Shown here one piece after another: positions 27,199-37,086 of a DNA stretch of 64,000 bases (within the stretch, counting starts at the first letter, position 1; each line of letters starts with the position of its first letter). The translations under genes were made by a program, and so were the position numbers. The DNA is taken from contig NZ_CP125370.1 in the NCBI RefSeq assembly GCF_030034735.1, forward strand, positions 4,945,001 to 5,009,000, written 5' to 3'. Source of the DNA: Paenibacillus sp. RC334. Its GTDB lineage: Bacteria; Bacillota; Bacilli; Paenibacillales; Paenibacillaceae. The notes under the pieces were generated by a model. It was not told where the DNA came from and made no database searches. It worked only from the letters and a program-made list of their open reading frames with translations.

Positions 27199-27675
27199 TC
27201 ATGAAATATATCTTAATTTAATATGTTTAGAAGCTCTGTACAGCGACGACTTCACGGCAGCTTCGCTCTTTTTTAAAATTTTTGCTGTTTCTTTTATGGA
27301 GTATCCTTGGACTAGGCGCAATTCGAGTACAGTCCTTTGCTCGTCATTACTTATCATCAAAAGAATTCGCTCGACTTCCTCTTGAATTTCAAAATCGATG
27401 GTATCACAGTGACAATAAATAAGTTCCCTATGTGTAAAGTATCCTGCCATCTTTTTTCGTTTTCTTAATACATCTATAGCAAGATTTTTGGCAATTCTCA
27501 AAAAATAAAATTTGATACGATCTTTTGGCAAGTCAAGGGAAGCTCTTATAAACCGAATAAAGCATTCATGCAACAAATCTTCGGCATCCTGTTTGTTATG
27601 CAATATTCTAAAAAGGTATCCAAAGAGTTCTGATTTATAAGATAAATATAGATCCTCCAATTCTTTAATATCCAT
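27199..27675 (-). CDS. ECF-type RNA polymerase sigma factor
   Basis: 158 residues. Region 2 is visible as LFGYLFRILHNKQDAEDLLH, followed by FLRIAKNLAIDVLRKRKK; region 4 as VLELRLVQGYSIKETAKILK with SEAAVKSSLYRASK as the recognition helix. It directs polymerase to a small regulon. It is co-directional with the exporter genes upstream (stop of permease at 27769), 94 bp away, so it may be co-transcribed with or control them. No anti-sigma gene is adjacent, which is unusual for ECF factors that sense envelope stress. Confidence 0.88.
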   Translation of the reverse strand: MDIKELEDLYLSYKSELFGYLFRILHNKQDAEDLLHECFIRFIRASLDLPKDRIKFYFLRIAKNLAIDVLRKRKKMAGYFTHRELIYCHCDTIDFEIQEEVERILLMISNDEQRTVLELRLVQGYSIKETAKILKKSEAAVKSSLYRASKHIKLRYIS

Positions 27676-27768
27676 ATCATTACTTTTCCTTCCTGTTTCG
27701 ATTGCTTTTCAACAAATACTGAACTCTCATCACTACTATTTACGTTTCATGAACACTTTTCAATAAAA

Positions 27769-28983
27769 TTATTCGTATCTCAATGCATCTATCGGCTTCA
27801 ATCTCGCTGCTTTATAAGCTGGGTATACCCCAAACAAGATACCTATACCTGCAGAGCTGAGAAACGAATATATGATCGGCGAGACCGTGAATTCAATGGT
27901 CATACGAGTTGTTGCTTCAATTATTTTAGACGCTCCTATGCCAGCAGCAACCCCAAGTATACCTCCCATTAGACCGAAAATGACTGCTTCGGACAGGAAT
28001 TGAATCATAATATCTCTAGGCTTGGCACCAATCGCTTTCCGAATACCGATTTCTCTTGTACGCTCTATAACGGAGACCATCATAATATTCATAATTCCTA
28101 TTCCCCCTACCACGAGCGATATTGCGGCTACACCTCCCAGCAATTTGCTCATGATATTATCTACACCCAAAGCTGCACCTGCTGCTTCGGACAGACTCAT
28201 AGTTTGAAATTGATCCGGTTCTGAGGGTTTTAGCTGATGCGTCACACGCAAGCTCCCCAATATATCTGAACGAGCTTGATCCATCAGAGCTGGTGACTTG
28301 GCGGAGACATCCAGGCTGGTGATATTTCTCTCACCCAGACGGTTCATCATGGTTGTAGCAGGGATGTAAATTTGATCATTCGTACTGCGGCTTAAATTCG
28401 TAACGGGCTGAGAATTCAATACTCCGATCACTTTGAAGGGGATCTGTTTAATTTGAAACGTTCGTCCCACCACGTTTTTGGTATCCCCACCAAAAAGACG
28501 TACAACCGCTTGGCTTTCCAGAATAGCAACATTCATACGTTTATCCAACTCATCGTTGGTAAATGTCCTGCCTTCAGCAAAGGAAAGCTTTTTAACTTTA
28601 TAAAATGAAGCGGATGTTCCTATAATAGTTGCATTATAGTTATATCGACCCCATACAACTTTTGAATTACTCGAAATACTGGGCATTAATGCCGCAATCG
28701 AACTCTTTTGTTCCATTGCCTTGATATCAGCCCACGTAAAGGAGGGCAAGTTGTCCCCATTGACTTCTTCCTCGGTCATTGGCATGGCTGGAGCAACCAT
28801 AATCACGTTATTCCCTAGACTATTTATTTCCTCCTTAATACTGGCTTTAGAACCGTTTCCGATTGCCATAATGGCAATAACCGCTGCCACCCCAATAATA
28901 ATACCGAGTATCGTTAAAAATGAACGCATCTTGTTAGTGGTTAAGCTATTCATGGATACACGGATCGTTTCCATCACATTCAT
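27769..28983 (-). CDS. MacB/FtsX-like ABC transporter permease
   Basis: 404 residues. The N-terminal membrane segment ([20 protein letters not shown]) is followed by a large extracytoplasmic domain (about 45-270) and three C-terminal membrane segments ([20 protein letters not shown] is the typical cytoplasmic coupling region). It belongs to the mechanotransmission type of ABC exporters that pair with an adaptor and push substrates across the envelope. It overlaps the ATPase gene by 4 bp. Substrate unknown; antimicrobial peptides are a reasonable guess from context. Confidence 0.9.
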   Translation of the reverse strand: MNVMETIRVSMNSLTTNKMRSFLTILGIIIGVAAVIAIMAIGNGSKASIKEEINSLGNNVIMVAPAMPMTEEEVNGDNLPSFTWADIKAMEQKSSIAALMPSISSNSKVVWGRYNYNATIIGTSASFYKVKKLSFAEGRTFTNDELDKRMNVAILESQAVVRLFGGDTKNVVGRTFQIKQIPFKVIGVLNSQPVTNLSRSTNDQIYIPATTMMNRLGERNITSLDVSAKSPALMDQARSDILGSLRVTHQLKPSEPDQFQTMSLSEAAGAALGVDNIMSKLLGGVAAISLVVGGIGIMNIMMVSVIERTREIGIRKAIGAKPRDIMIQFLSEAVIFGLMGGILGVAAGIGASKIIEATTRMTIEFTVSPIIYSFLSSAGIGILFGVYPAYKAARLKPIDALRYE

Positions 28984-29717
28984 AGGCTTACCATCCTTGA
29001 TGAAATTCGTCTATTCGTAATTTGCTCATCCCGCTCAATATTACCATCCCGAAAACTAATCAAGCGTTTGGCATATTCAGCGATTTCCAGCTCATGAGTA
29101 ACCAGAACTATAGTTTTTCCCAGCTCATTCAACCCTTGAAACAGTTCCATAATCTCAATACTCGTTTTCGTATCCAGTGCGCCCGTAGGTTCATCTGCCA
29201 GCAGAATAACAGGATTATTTACCAATGCACGTGCAATGGAGACACGCTGCTGCTGACCACCAGAAAGCTCGTTAGGCTTGTTATACATCCGTTCGGCAAG
29301 GCCAACGCTTCGTAGCGCCTCCACGGCTCGTTCCCGGCGTTCCTTGGCAGGTATACCTGCATACATCATAGGTAGCTCTACATTGGCTAATGCTGTAGTT
29401 CGGGGAAGTAAATAAAATTTTTGAAACACAAAACCTAGTTTCTGATTTCTAATCTCCGAAAGTTCGTTCTCACGAGCATCCAATATGGAATACCCATCCA
29501 GGTAGTATTTTCCGGTATCCGGATGATCCAGGCAACCAATGACATTCATCATGGTAGACTTGCCTGAACCAGAGGGTCCCATGATAGCAACAAACTCACC
29601 TTCGTTAATAGATAAGTTCACACTACGTAGAGCCTGAATCTCCTGACCGCCTACTTCATACATTTTTTTCAGTTCTTTAATTTCGATCACCGTTTTATTG
29701 GATTGAGTTTCGCTCAT
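28980..29717 (-). CDS. MacB/LolD-type ABC transporter ATPase
   Basis: 245 residues. Walker [11 protein letters not shown]-loop [13 protein letters not shown], signature LSGGQQQR, Walker [14 protein letters not shown] and the H-loop [14 protein letters not shown] are all present. It energises the permease encoded next in the operon. It overlaps the adaptor gene by 4 bp at its start. Complete and typical in length. Confidence 0.95.
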   Translation of the reverse strand: MSETQSNKTVIEIKELKKMYEVGGQEIQALRSVNLSINEGEFVAIMGPSGSGKSTMMNVIGCLDHPDTGKYYLDGYSILDARENELSEIRNQKLGFVFQKFYLLPRTTALANVELPMMYAGIPAKERRERAVEALRSVGLAERMYNKPNELSGGQQQRVSIARALVNNPVILLADEPTGALDTKTSIEIMELFQGLNELGKTIVLVTHELEIAEYAKRLISFRDGNIERDEQITNRRISSRMVSL

Positions 29718-31173
29718 TGTGCCTGCCCCCCTCCACTGCCATTCGGATCAGCACTGCTGTTCTGAGGAGGAATAACAATAGTTTCTCCTTCCTTGACACC
29801 AGACTTGATTTCGGCCTGATCCGCCGTATAGACACCTAGTTTCACCGGTCTAAACCCATAATCAGCAGGATTTGCCGCGTTCTTCGCCACATATACTCCA
29901 TCTACACCACCTTCAGATCTCAGTGCAAACAATGGCACAGACAGCGCATCTTTGTGTTCAGCTAACAGAAGGGATACATCCATGTTCATCCCTGGTTGCA
30001 GCTTTATTTTTTGACTATCTAAAGACAATTCAACTTTGTATGTAGTCACATTGGATTCCACAACTGGCTCTGGAGAAACAAAGAGAACTTCTCCTTTGAA
30101 TTGCTTGTCCGGGAATGAATTTGTATGCATTGTAGCCTGAAGTCCAGTCTTCAATTTGGCGATATCACTTTCGTTAACCTTGGCACTAACCTTCATGACC
30201 CCTGTGTTGGAGTTATTCATTATGATAAAAGGTGTAGTAGGACTGGTACCCACATCGCCGTTGACCTTCAAAATGATCCCGTCCCACGGCGCTGTAACCT
30301 GTAATTTGCTCAGGACACTTTTCTTCTGCTCTAATGCCGTTTCAGCCTGCTGTAAAGAAGCCTGTGCAGATTGAATGTTGGAAGCTTCAGGCGGGGACTG
30401 TGCTGCCTTTAATTGAATCAAAGCGGTTTTATAGCCCATTTCAGCATCTTCAATAGCCTGGTTTTGTCTGATCTGTGCCTTCTTGTATTGAAGCTCGGCA
30501 TTACTCATATCCAATTTTGCCTTATCCAAGCTTTGCTTGGCCGTCGCCAGGTCACTTTCTGCGGCCGCATCATTCTGAACTAGATAAGTCTGGTCATCAT
30601 AATCCTTCTGGGCTTTATCCAAGGTCACCTTGGCAACCTCTTTTTGTGCAGCGGCTTCCTCTAACTCCGTCTCGTCCTTGGCTGTTTTAATCGCCATCTG
30701 TGTCTTTAGGACATTTGCCTTCTGGAGCTCAATATCACTTTGCTTTGGTCCACGCTTGGCTTCCTCTAGCTTGGCCCTTGCAATCGCAACATTGGACTGG
30801 GCATCTTTAATTTGTAATTTGGCATCTGAATCATCTAAACGAGCTAAAACCTGGCCCGCCTTAACACTATCTCCTGCTTTGACATTGACCGCAATGAGCT
30901 TGGCACCCTCGACATTTGTAAAATTAATATTCACTTCCTTGGAAGCCTGAACGGTCCCAGTCACGGCAAGCGATTCGGTTATATTGGTTTTTTTCACCTG
31001 AACAATCTGATTCGCAGGACCCTCCACGGGCTTTTCCTGCCCCCTATTCATATAAACAGTACCACCGATTCCCACTATAATGATCAAGGCCAGAATACCT
31101 ATGATCACTTTTAATCTTCTTTTTTTCTTAATATTTGCAATGCATCTTTTTTTACTGTTTCCGGCAATGTCAT
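29714..31173 (-). CDS. MacA/HlyD-like efflux adaptor, N-terminus frameshifted
   Basis: About 490 residues: one N-terminal membrane segment (VIIGILALIIIVGIGGTVY), a lipoyl-like half (VKAGDSVKAGQVLARLDDSD), a long coiled coil (about 120-290, rich in A, K, Q, E) and a beta-barrel/proximal domain. The likely start is ATG at 31173 (AAGGGG just upstream), reading MTLPETVKKDALQILRKK, but one A is missing from an A7 run at 31120-31126, so the listed frame only opens inside. Adaptors of this type bridge the ABC permease and an outer partner; in a Gram-positive cell it likely works with the TolC-like protein upstream. Confidence 0.85.
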
Positions 31174-31200
31174 ATCCCCTTAAATATATTTTTTTAAATC

Positions 31201-32306
31201 CTATACACTCCACGGTTTGTTTAAAGCATGTTGTAACTGTGTCATTTGAACAATCAATTCATCCATATTCCGTTCTATTTGCTTCACTTTTAACTGATTA
31301 GTAGCGACCTCCGTACCTGTGGCAAATCCCCGTTCCTTTTTTTACGAGAAATGTTTAATACTTTATTAGCGTTCTGCAGATTACTTTGCAGTTGTTCGTA
31401 TTGCTCATCATTTTGCTGTAAATTAAAGTACATACTCTTCAATGTTTCTGCCAATTGGTCTTTGGTATTTTCCAGTCCGCCTTGTGCTGAATCTACATCA
31501 ATCTGTTTAATTTCATAATCATCATTCCCTGAGTTCCACGTGTAATATTTAACTTCCATCTTTGCCAGCTTGACAGCCTCCTCCTGTCTCCATACCGAAG
31601 GACTCGCCGAAATGGCACGTGTCACAAGCGTATCCAAATTCGTGCTATCCATTTTTCGGTAAACAGGTCGATCCACCAGTTCATAGACCGTACCTTGCAG
31701 TTGCCCCATTTGGGTATTTAGTGAATCCATCGCTTTTTGCAACGCAGCTTTTGCAATCTCTATATTTTTTTGTGCTTCTATACGAGTCTGAATAATGCTG
31801 CTTTGATCGCTTGGAGAAATTTTCCCACGGTTGGCTTTTGCCTCAGCAGCTTTTTCCTCCAATAATGCAAGCGAAAGTGCATCCTCACTGCTCTTCACCT
31901 TGTTATCAGCCAGAAGTACCTCATAATAGTTCTTCATTGTAGTGTAGTCTGTCTGATCTTGGGCAAGCTCGATTTGCTTCTTGGATTCCAGATAAGAAAC
32001 CGTCGATGAGGCATACCCCTTCCATGCTGAACTACTGGCCGCATCCTCTTCTCCATTACCTGTACCTGCGGGAATGAAGTCCAGATTCTTACCTGCATTT
32101 TTCAAGTTAATCCGATTGCGATCTATCGTTTGCTGGGCCTCCTTCAAGCTAAAGCTATTGGATCGTGCCCATTGCTGGGCTTGACTCAATGTTAGTTGCA
32201 CACTTGCATTGGAAGCCAATTGCTGCCCCTCTGCTTGAACAAAGGACCCTGAAAAAGAACTGGTTGATAAGGCCAACAGCAATAAAATGAACATACGTTT
32301 TTTCAT
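31201..32306 (-). CDS. TolC-family-like exported protein, frameshifted near the end
   Basis: Start ATG 32306, with a GA-rich site upstream, opens a signal peptide (MKKRMFILLLLALS...VQA). The body is strongly helical and repetitive, with the TolC-like LTLSQAQQWARSNSFSLKEA and long coiled coils (EEKAAEAKANRGKISPSD). The frame as written stops at 31290; adding one A to the A7 run at 31337-31343 restores ERGFATGTEVATNQLKVKQI and a C-terminus ending at 31201. Since there is no outer membrane, it may form a wall-spanning partner for the adaptor. First gene of the exporter operon. Confidence 0.8.
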
Positions 32307-32516
32307 AGAACCCCCTCTTTCTATTTTTAAATAATTGTACAAACACATTCTTATATGAATTATCTATTGTTCTCTTTTGAGCAACTACAAATGAATCATA
32401 GACACGTGCAGATTGCTTTCTGCTTTGGCTAAAAGTATTTCGGGATGAAACGATCTAGCAATGTAATCATATGTCAGGGTTTTCTCATAAAATGAGATAT
32501 GAATGAGCGTCTCTCT

Positions 32517-33191
32517 TTACTCAGCAGAAACATGACGCTCGCCTCCTTTCAGAGTCAGGCGATTTCTATGTCCCCGTAGGTATGATAAGGCTATGCCCGC
32601 AGATCGGTACAACAGCTCTCCGGCTAGAATACCGCCAACGACATCCGCTAGTACATGCTGCTTGACCAGCAAAGTGGACGCTATAATGACAATAGACATC
32701 GCGGTGACTGCCCAGCGAATCGTTCTTCCGAATACCCTTGCTCCACGAAGCATCAGGTAGCTGGTTAGCACATGAATGCTCGGGAAACAGTTAAACGGCT
32801 GGTCATGGCTGTACACCAACCAGACCAAACGGTTGATGACGCCTGTCTGGGCTAGATTGTCTGGACGGTGAACAGCCGTTTGGAAAAGGGCATAGACGAT
32901 ATAAGAAAGGATCAGCCCTCCACAGAGCGAAAGTAGCGTCCGGTAATAAGCTGTTCTGTCCTTGAACGCAAGTCCGATCAGTACGGCTGCAATGAACGGG
33001 TACCAAAGAACATAAGGAATAATAAAGGACGGAACGAATGGCGTTAGGCGATCTAGATCCGTTACGAGGCTATAGACGTGTTCGGTAGGATGGTTAAGTA
33101 TACCGTAGAAAATATACAATAACGGAACCACTGTAAGCCATAGAAGAGACAGCCAAGTTGAAAGGAAGGATTGTTTTGTAGGGTGAGTCAC
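32517..33191 (-). CDS. PAP2-superfamily membrane phosphatase
   Basis: 224 residues with about six membrane segments. GTG at 33191 has AGGAG upstream. Motifs: FNCFPSIHVLTS (C2, with the catalytic His) and VKQHVLADVVGG (C3). This branch includes lipid phosphatases and undecaprenyl-pyrophosphate phosphatases that recycle the wall lipid carrier and give bacitracin resistance. Transcribed alone from a promoter with the shared regulon box, divergent from methyltransferase cassette 1. The exact lipid substrate is unknown. Confidence 0.85.
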   Translation of the reverse strand: MTHPTKQSFLSTWLSLLWLTVVPLLYIFYGILNHPTEHVYSLVTDLDRLTPFVPSFIIPYVLWYPFIAAVLIGLAFKDRTAYYRTLLSLCGGLILSYIVYALFQTAVHRPDNLAQTGVINRLVWLVYSHDQPFNCFPSIHVLTSYLMLRGARVFGRTIRWAVTAMSIVIIASTLLVKQHVLADVVGGILAGELLYRSAGIALSYLRGHRNRLTLKGGERHVSAE

Positions 33192-33232
33192 GTTATCATC
33201 TCCTGATTAGGTTTATCTATAGCAATGAACCC

Positions 33233-33291
33233 ATCATAATGATAAACTCTGAAGAACTTTAGAGGATTTTTCTAAAGAATTTCTTAACATT
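33233..33291 (-). promoter_or_regulatory. Shared response-regulator promoter (PAP2 gene)
   Basis: On the minus strand TTAAGAAATTCTTTAGA gives AGA half-sites 11 bp apart; CTTTAGA begins at 33277 and the -10-like CATTATGAT begins 36 bp later at 33241. A third AGA (TTCAGA) lies 23 bp beyond the second, as in cassette 1. Confidence 0.75.
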
Positions 33292-33357
33292 AGTTGGTAA
33301 GGGGTATTCCCTCTCGCATCTTATTTATAGGGAATCTTATCAACAATTTACGTAATA

Positions 33358-33395
33358 AAAAAGCCTCGCCAACTTTTTTGTTGGCAAGGCTTTTT
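33358..33395 (+). terminator. Terminator ahead of cassette 1
   Basis: AAAAAGCCTCGCCAAC pairs with GTTGGCAAGGCTTTTT with one mismatch. A closely similar terminator lies at the same place before cassette 2 (41312), so it is part of the duplicated unit. Confidence 0.85.
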
Positions 33396-33468
33396 GGGTT
33401 CTTCAATCAGATCAGCTTTCTGATTTTCATGCACTTCTTGCAGACTTCGAGTCTGAATAGTGTACATA

Positions 33469-33534
33469 TCTTCAGATTTTCTTTAGATATATCCTCGTAA
33501 AATCCTTAGATTTTTTCGTTACTATTTTTATATT
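33469..33534 (+). promoter_or_regulatory. Shared response-regulator promoter (cassette 1)
   Basis: TTCAGATTTTCTTTAGA with AGA half-sites 11 bp apart, a third TTAGA 23 bp on, CTTTAGA at 33481 and a -10-like CGTTACTAT at 33517 (36 bp). Drives the mini-ORF, methyltransferase 1 and the following two-component genes. Confidence 0.75.
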
Positions 33535-33559
33535 GATATAAATAACAAAACGAGGAGAT

Positions 33560-33643
33560 ATGGCAATATATTTTGGATTATTCCTTCCAGTTGTTCGGTA
33601 TATCATCCCTTTATTTGTTGGGTACCCAAAAGGGAGAAATTAA
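33560..33643 (+). CDS. 27-residue DedA-derived mini-ORF (leader or remnant)
   Basis: ATG at 33560 follows GAGGAG; the product is MAIYFGLFLPVVRYIIPLFV plus GYPKGRN. It reproduces only the conserved re-entrant motif of DedA proteins (F-P-V-V-R-x-I-x-P-x-x-x-G), seen as FFPVVRHIVPYLVG in the DedA gene at 38933. Its stop is 3 bp before the methyltransferase ATG, and the methyltransferase ribosome site lies within it, so the two are probably translationally coupled. Either a deletion remnant of an upstream dedA or a short membrane peptide. Confidence 0.5.
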   Translation: MAIYFGLFLPVVRYIIPLFVGYPKGRN

Positions 33644-33646
33644 ATA

Positions 33647-34237
33647 ATGGGGGAAAAACAGTTGAATATCAGTGAATGTCTACTTTTTTTGCAAGGATTT
33701 CTCACAAATCCACAACGAGTAGGAAGTGTTATACCTAGCTCCCGATTTCTAGCAGCTAAAATCGTTGAGTCTATACCATGGAATGAGGTAAAGGCAGTCG
33801 CAGAACTCGGGTCAGGTACAGGTGCTATTACACGTTTCATGAAGCCACATTTAACCGGATCAACAAAAGTGCTATTGTTCGAAAGGGATAAGAAAATGAG
33901 AGCTACTTTGAAGACAAAATACCCGAATTTCGCGTGTCATTCAAACGCTTGCCAATTAATCAAAAAATTGAATCAAGATGACATCGGCCAGCTTGATTGT
34001 ATTATTAGCGGATTGCCATTTTTTAATTTTACGAGTGAAATGCGAGAAACCTTACTTAATCAGATTATTAAGGCACTAAAACCAGAAGGAATTTTTGTCG
34101 CTTATCAGTACTCACTTCAAATGAAAAAAAAATTTGCCGAAGATTTAATCATCGAAAAAATCGAGTTCGTACCTTTCAATTTCCCTCCAGCTTTTGTATA
34201 TACCTGTCGCAAAAGGGGAGGCAATAATCGGTATTAA
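33647..34237 (+). CDS. Phospholipid N-methyltransferase-like protein, copy 1
   Basis: 196 residues, a class I SAM methyltransferase: motif I VAELGSGTGAITRF, acidic strand-2 end LLFERD, and a motif IV-like IISGLPFFNF. The N-terminus (CLLFLQGFLTNPQRVGSVIP then SSRFLA) matches the membrane-facing start of PmtA-type phosphatidylethanolamine methyltransferases. By family it would methylate a membrane lipid headgroup, though rRNA-dimethylase-like relatives exist. First full gene of cassette 1, followed by a two-component system. Confidence 0.8.
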   Translation: MGEKQLNISECLLFLQGFLTNPQRVGSVIPSSRFLAAKIVESIPWNEVKAVAELGSGTGAITRFMKPHLTGSTKVLLFERDKKMRATLKTKYPNFACHSNACQLIKKLNQDDIGQLDCIISGLPFFNFTSEMRETLLNQIIKALKPEGIFVAYQYSLQMKKKFAEDLIIEKIEFVPFNFPPAFVYTCRKRGGNNRY

Positions 34238-34325
34238 TAAACTTTTCATAGCAATCATTGGATTTGTCTTAATTATAGAATTTTAGTAGCCGTAATCATA
34301 AAAAGTAGGAAAGGGGCATCATGTA

Positions 34326-35006
34326 ATGGATACAATACTTGTTGTAGGTGACGATACAGAGATTCGAGATGTCATTCACGTTTATTTGCGCAATGAAGGA
34401 TACTTTGTCATAGAAGCTGCAAATGGTCTGGAAGCGTTAGATTTAATAAGATCAATCTCTTTCGAACTTGTCATCTTAGATATTATGCTGCCACATATGG
34501 ATGGCATTAATGCTTGCATTAAAATAAGGGAAATATCGAACACCCCCATTATCCTGCTATCGGCCAAGGAAGAAGATATTGATAAAATTGTGGGTCTTAC
34601 TCCCGGTGCGGACGATTACATGATAAAACCCTTTAATCCGTTAGAATTACTCGCTCGAGTAAAAGCTCATTTGCAGCGACAATCATTAATAGGAAAAGAA
34701 GAATTTAATTCTCTTATATTCTTCAAAGATCTTGTTATCGATAAAACTAAATATTCCGTTACATTGAAAGAAAATAACATTTCACTGACCCCTCTTGAGT
34801 TTTCAATTCTAGAGTTGCTTGCAAGCCACCCTGGGCAGGTATTTAGCTTTGATAAGATTTACGAAAGTGTGTGGAAAGATCCTATTGGGTATTCCGATAA
34901 TACCGTGATGGTCCATATTCGTAATTTACGAGAGAAATTAGAGAAATCCCCCAGAGATCCTCAGTATATTAAAACGGTTTGGGGAGTTGGTTATAAAATT
35001 GACTGA
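34326..35006 (+). CDS. VanR/OmpR-family response regulator, copy 1
   Basis: 226 residues: receiver domain with phospho-acceptor Asp in LVILDIMLPHMDG, Lys in MIKPFNP, and a winged-helix C-terminal domain (LTPLEFSILELLASHPGQVF; YSDNTVMVHIRNLREKLE; YIKTVWGVGYKID). Oddity: the acidic pocket reads VVGDD, while copy 2 reads VVDDD, so the first metal-binding Asp is Gly. This might change phosphorylation. It overlaps the kinase gene by about 20 bp. It probably binds the 11-bp-spaced AGA boxes shared by five local promoters. Confidence 0.92.
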   Translation: MDTILVVGDDTEIRDVIHVYLRNEGYFVIEAANGLEALDLIRSISFELVILDIMLPHMDGINACIKIREISNTPIILLSAKEEDIDKIVGLTPGADDYMIKPFNPLELLARVKAHLQRQSLIGKEEFNSLIFFKDLVIDKTKYSVTLKENNISLTPLEFSILELLASHPGQVFSFDKIYESVWKDPIGYSDNTVMVHIRNLREKLEKSPRDPQYIKTVWGVGYKID

Positions 35007-36148
35007 AAATGTGCAAAAGCCAAAACGAAAAAAAAGGATGATTCAGGTCAATATTTTAATCAGAATGATGCTAAGTCTTATTATCGCCACAACCATAAAT
35101 AACATGTTCATTTTTACTTTTACTGGAGATTGGCTATGGCATGAAATCCGAGTGGCTCCTCAATTTCATTCCGTATATTTTCCCCCCCTTGTTTATGGTT
35201 TTCTTTATTATTACTTTCCTCGCTTTGACTCGAAGAATCGTAAGAGACTTAATTTCGTTAGAGCAGGGGCTTCAAATTATATCCGAGGGTAATTTAAACT
35301 ATCGAGTACCTGTCATGCGAAAAGATGAACTCGGGAGGGTTGCGTTTAATATCAACTTGATGGCGGAACGTCTGCAACAGCAGATCGAAAAGGAACGTAA
35401 ACTAGAAAACTCCAAGTTGGAGATGATAACAGGCATATCACACGACTTGCGTACGCCACTTACAAGTATTATTGGCTATATAGAACTTTTAAGAACAAAT
35501 TCATTTCAGAATAAAGATGAATATACGCGGTTTGTTCAAAACACTTATAACAAAGCTATTCATTTAAAAAAATTGCTCGATGATTTGTTTGAATATACCC
35601 GACTTACTTCGGTCGATACCCGTCTGGACCTAAATAAGATCGATGTATTCCAGCTTCTAGATCAATTAATTTTTGAATTTGAACCGATCGCTCAAGAGAA
35701 CGGTATCCATATTATTAAAGACTTAGGTAACTCTCCTATTATAACCGTTATTGACAGTAAAAAAATTGCCAGAGCAATCGATAATCTACTCATGAATGCC
35801 CTTAAGTACTCTGTAAAGCCAGGAACCGTTCGTATTTTAATGAAGTTGGATAATAAGCAAATTAGTATTGAGATCGAAAATAAAGGGAATCCCCTCACAC
35901 AAGAGCAAGAAAATAAACTCTTCAATCGTTTTTATAAAGTAGACCATTCAAGAAGTAGTGAAGGCATTCAAACGGGAGCAGGTCTGGGCCTTTCTATTGC
36001 TAAAAACATTATTGAGTTGCATGGAGGAACCTTAACGCTCATTCATATAAATAACATATTTAAATTTACTCTTACTTTGCCTTTCGAAGGAGTTCTGACC
36101 AGTTCCATTGGATCAGAAGAAGGCCACTCCGGCAACCTTGATGTATAA
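34987..36148 (+). pseudogene. VanS-like histidine kinase, copy 1, frameshifted
   Basis: Compared with the intact paralogue at 43064 the frame shifts once: a T5 run at 35111-35115 replaces T4. The first frame ends at 35292; the second, from 35141 on, carries the second membrane segment, HAMP (VRDLISLEQGLQIISEGNL), the H-box (GISHDLRTPLTSIIGY), N-box (NLLMNALKYS) and G-box (GAGLGLSIAKNII). The catalytic core is intact and could start at ATG 35141 without the first membrane segment. Either a sequencing error or a kinase that lost its sensor. Confidence 0.85.
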
Positions 36149-36153
36149 GTTAA

Positions 36154-36197
36154 AAAACTTAAGCCCCGAACAATACTTTGTCCCGGGCTTAAGTTTT
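36154..36197. terminator. Bidirectional terminator after kinase 1
   Basis: AAAACTTAAGCCC pairs with GGGCTTAAGTTTT across an 18-base loop, with T-rich flanks on both sides. Confidence 0.85.
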
Positions 36198-36341
36198 GAT
36201 TTTTAGTATCCAAATTAAACTTACTCTGTTTTTTAAGTATAATCTTCGAGAGTGCTGACAGATAATGTGTTTATGTAAAACAAAAAAGCCGCGCTTATCA
36301 CGGCCGTACCATAATTAATGCTCATATATTTAGCCTGTTCA

Positions 36342-37040
36342 TTATGCAGCTCTTTTCTCATCTACTCTCTGAAAACAATATCCCGTATATAATGCTTCAA
36401 TGATAAATTCATTTAATGCCTCCAACATGTATGCAGGTGCATCCCTGTCTGCTCCAAACGTTTGCCCGCTATCATGAAGAACGATAACAGCTCCACCCTT
36501 TAGCTTGGACAGCAGCCTTTGCTTAACTTTTTGCTTGCCGCCAGAGCTCTTCCAGTCACCTACAATAACAGACCAAAGAATCATGCGAAATTGCTTCATC
36601 AGAAAAAAATCAAATAGGTTAATGACTCCCCACGGGGGCCGATAATAGAAGGCTTTCTCTCCAATAATACGATTAATGACATTGGCCGTTTTGTTTACCT
36701 GCTCGCGAACCCTCTTAGGACTCATTAAAGCATTTGACCAATGTACATAATTGTGGATTCCGACAAGATGTCCTTCATTGTGCATCCGTTGGATTAAATC
36801 GGGATATTTCTCTGCTTTGCGACCAAGGACAAAAAAGGTACCCTTTATATTATATTTCTTTAATAAATCAAGCAAAAGAGGCGTAAATTCTGGGTCCGGA
36901 CCGTCATCAAAAGTTAACGCAATGGGCTGCTCGCCCGTTCCCCTTTTATAAACTCCGATTCCAAATAGTCGGATTATAAGGGTCGGGATAATCGTGTAGA
37001 CGAGTAATGCACTAATGAGAATTATCAATGTCTGCTTCAT
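36342..37040 (-). CDS. Polysaccharide deacetylase (CE4, NodB-type)
   Basis: 232 residues from ATG 37040 (AAGGAG upstream). One N-terminal membrane anchor (TLIILISALLVYTIIPTLII), then a CE4 domain: motif 1 ALTFDDGPDPEFTPLLL, motif 2 HNYVH (usual form HSxxH), motif 3 YYRPPWG, and a late VIVLHDSGQ. Such enzymes remove N-acetyl groups from peptidoglycan or other glycans outside the membrane, often giving lysozyme or antimicrobial resistance. 14 codons separate it from the glycosyltransferase gene upstream on the same strand, so they probably form an operon. Confidence 0.88.
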   Translation of the reverse strand: MKQTLIILISALLVYTIIPTLIIRLFGIGVYKRGTGEQPIALTFDDGPDPEFTPLLLDLLKKYNIKGTFFVLGRKAEKYPDLIQRMHNEGHLVGIHNYVHWSNALMSPKRVREQVNKTANVINRIIGEKAFYYRPPWGVINLFDFFLMKQFRMILWSVIVGDWKSSGGKQKVKQRLLSKLKGGAVIVLHDSGQTFGADRDAPAYMLEALNEFIIEALYTGYCFQRVDEKRAA

Positions 37041-37086
37041 GATCCTGCTCCTTTTTAACAGTAATAAATCCATGCTTGCCTTTTTT

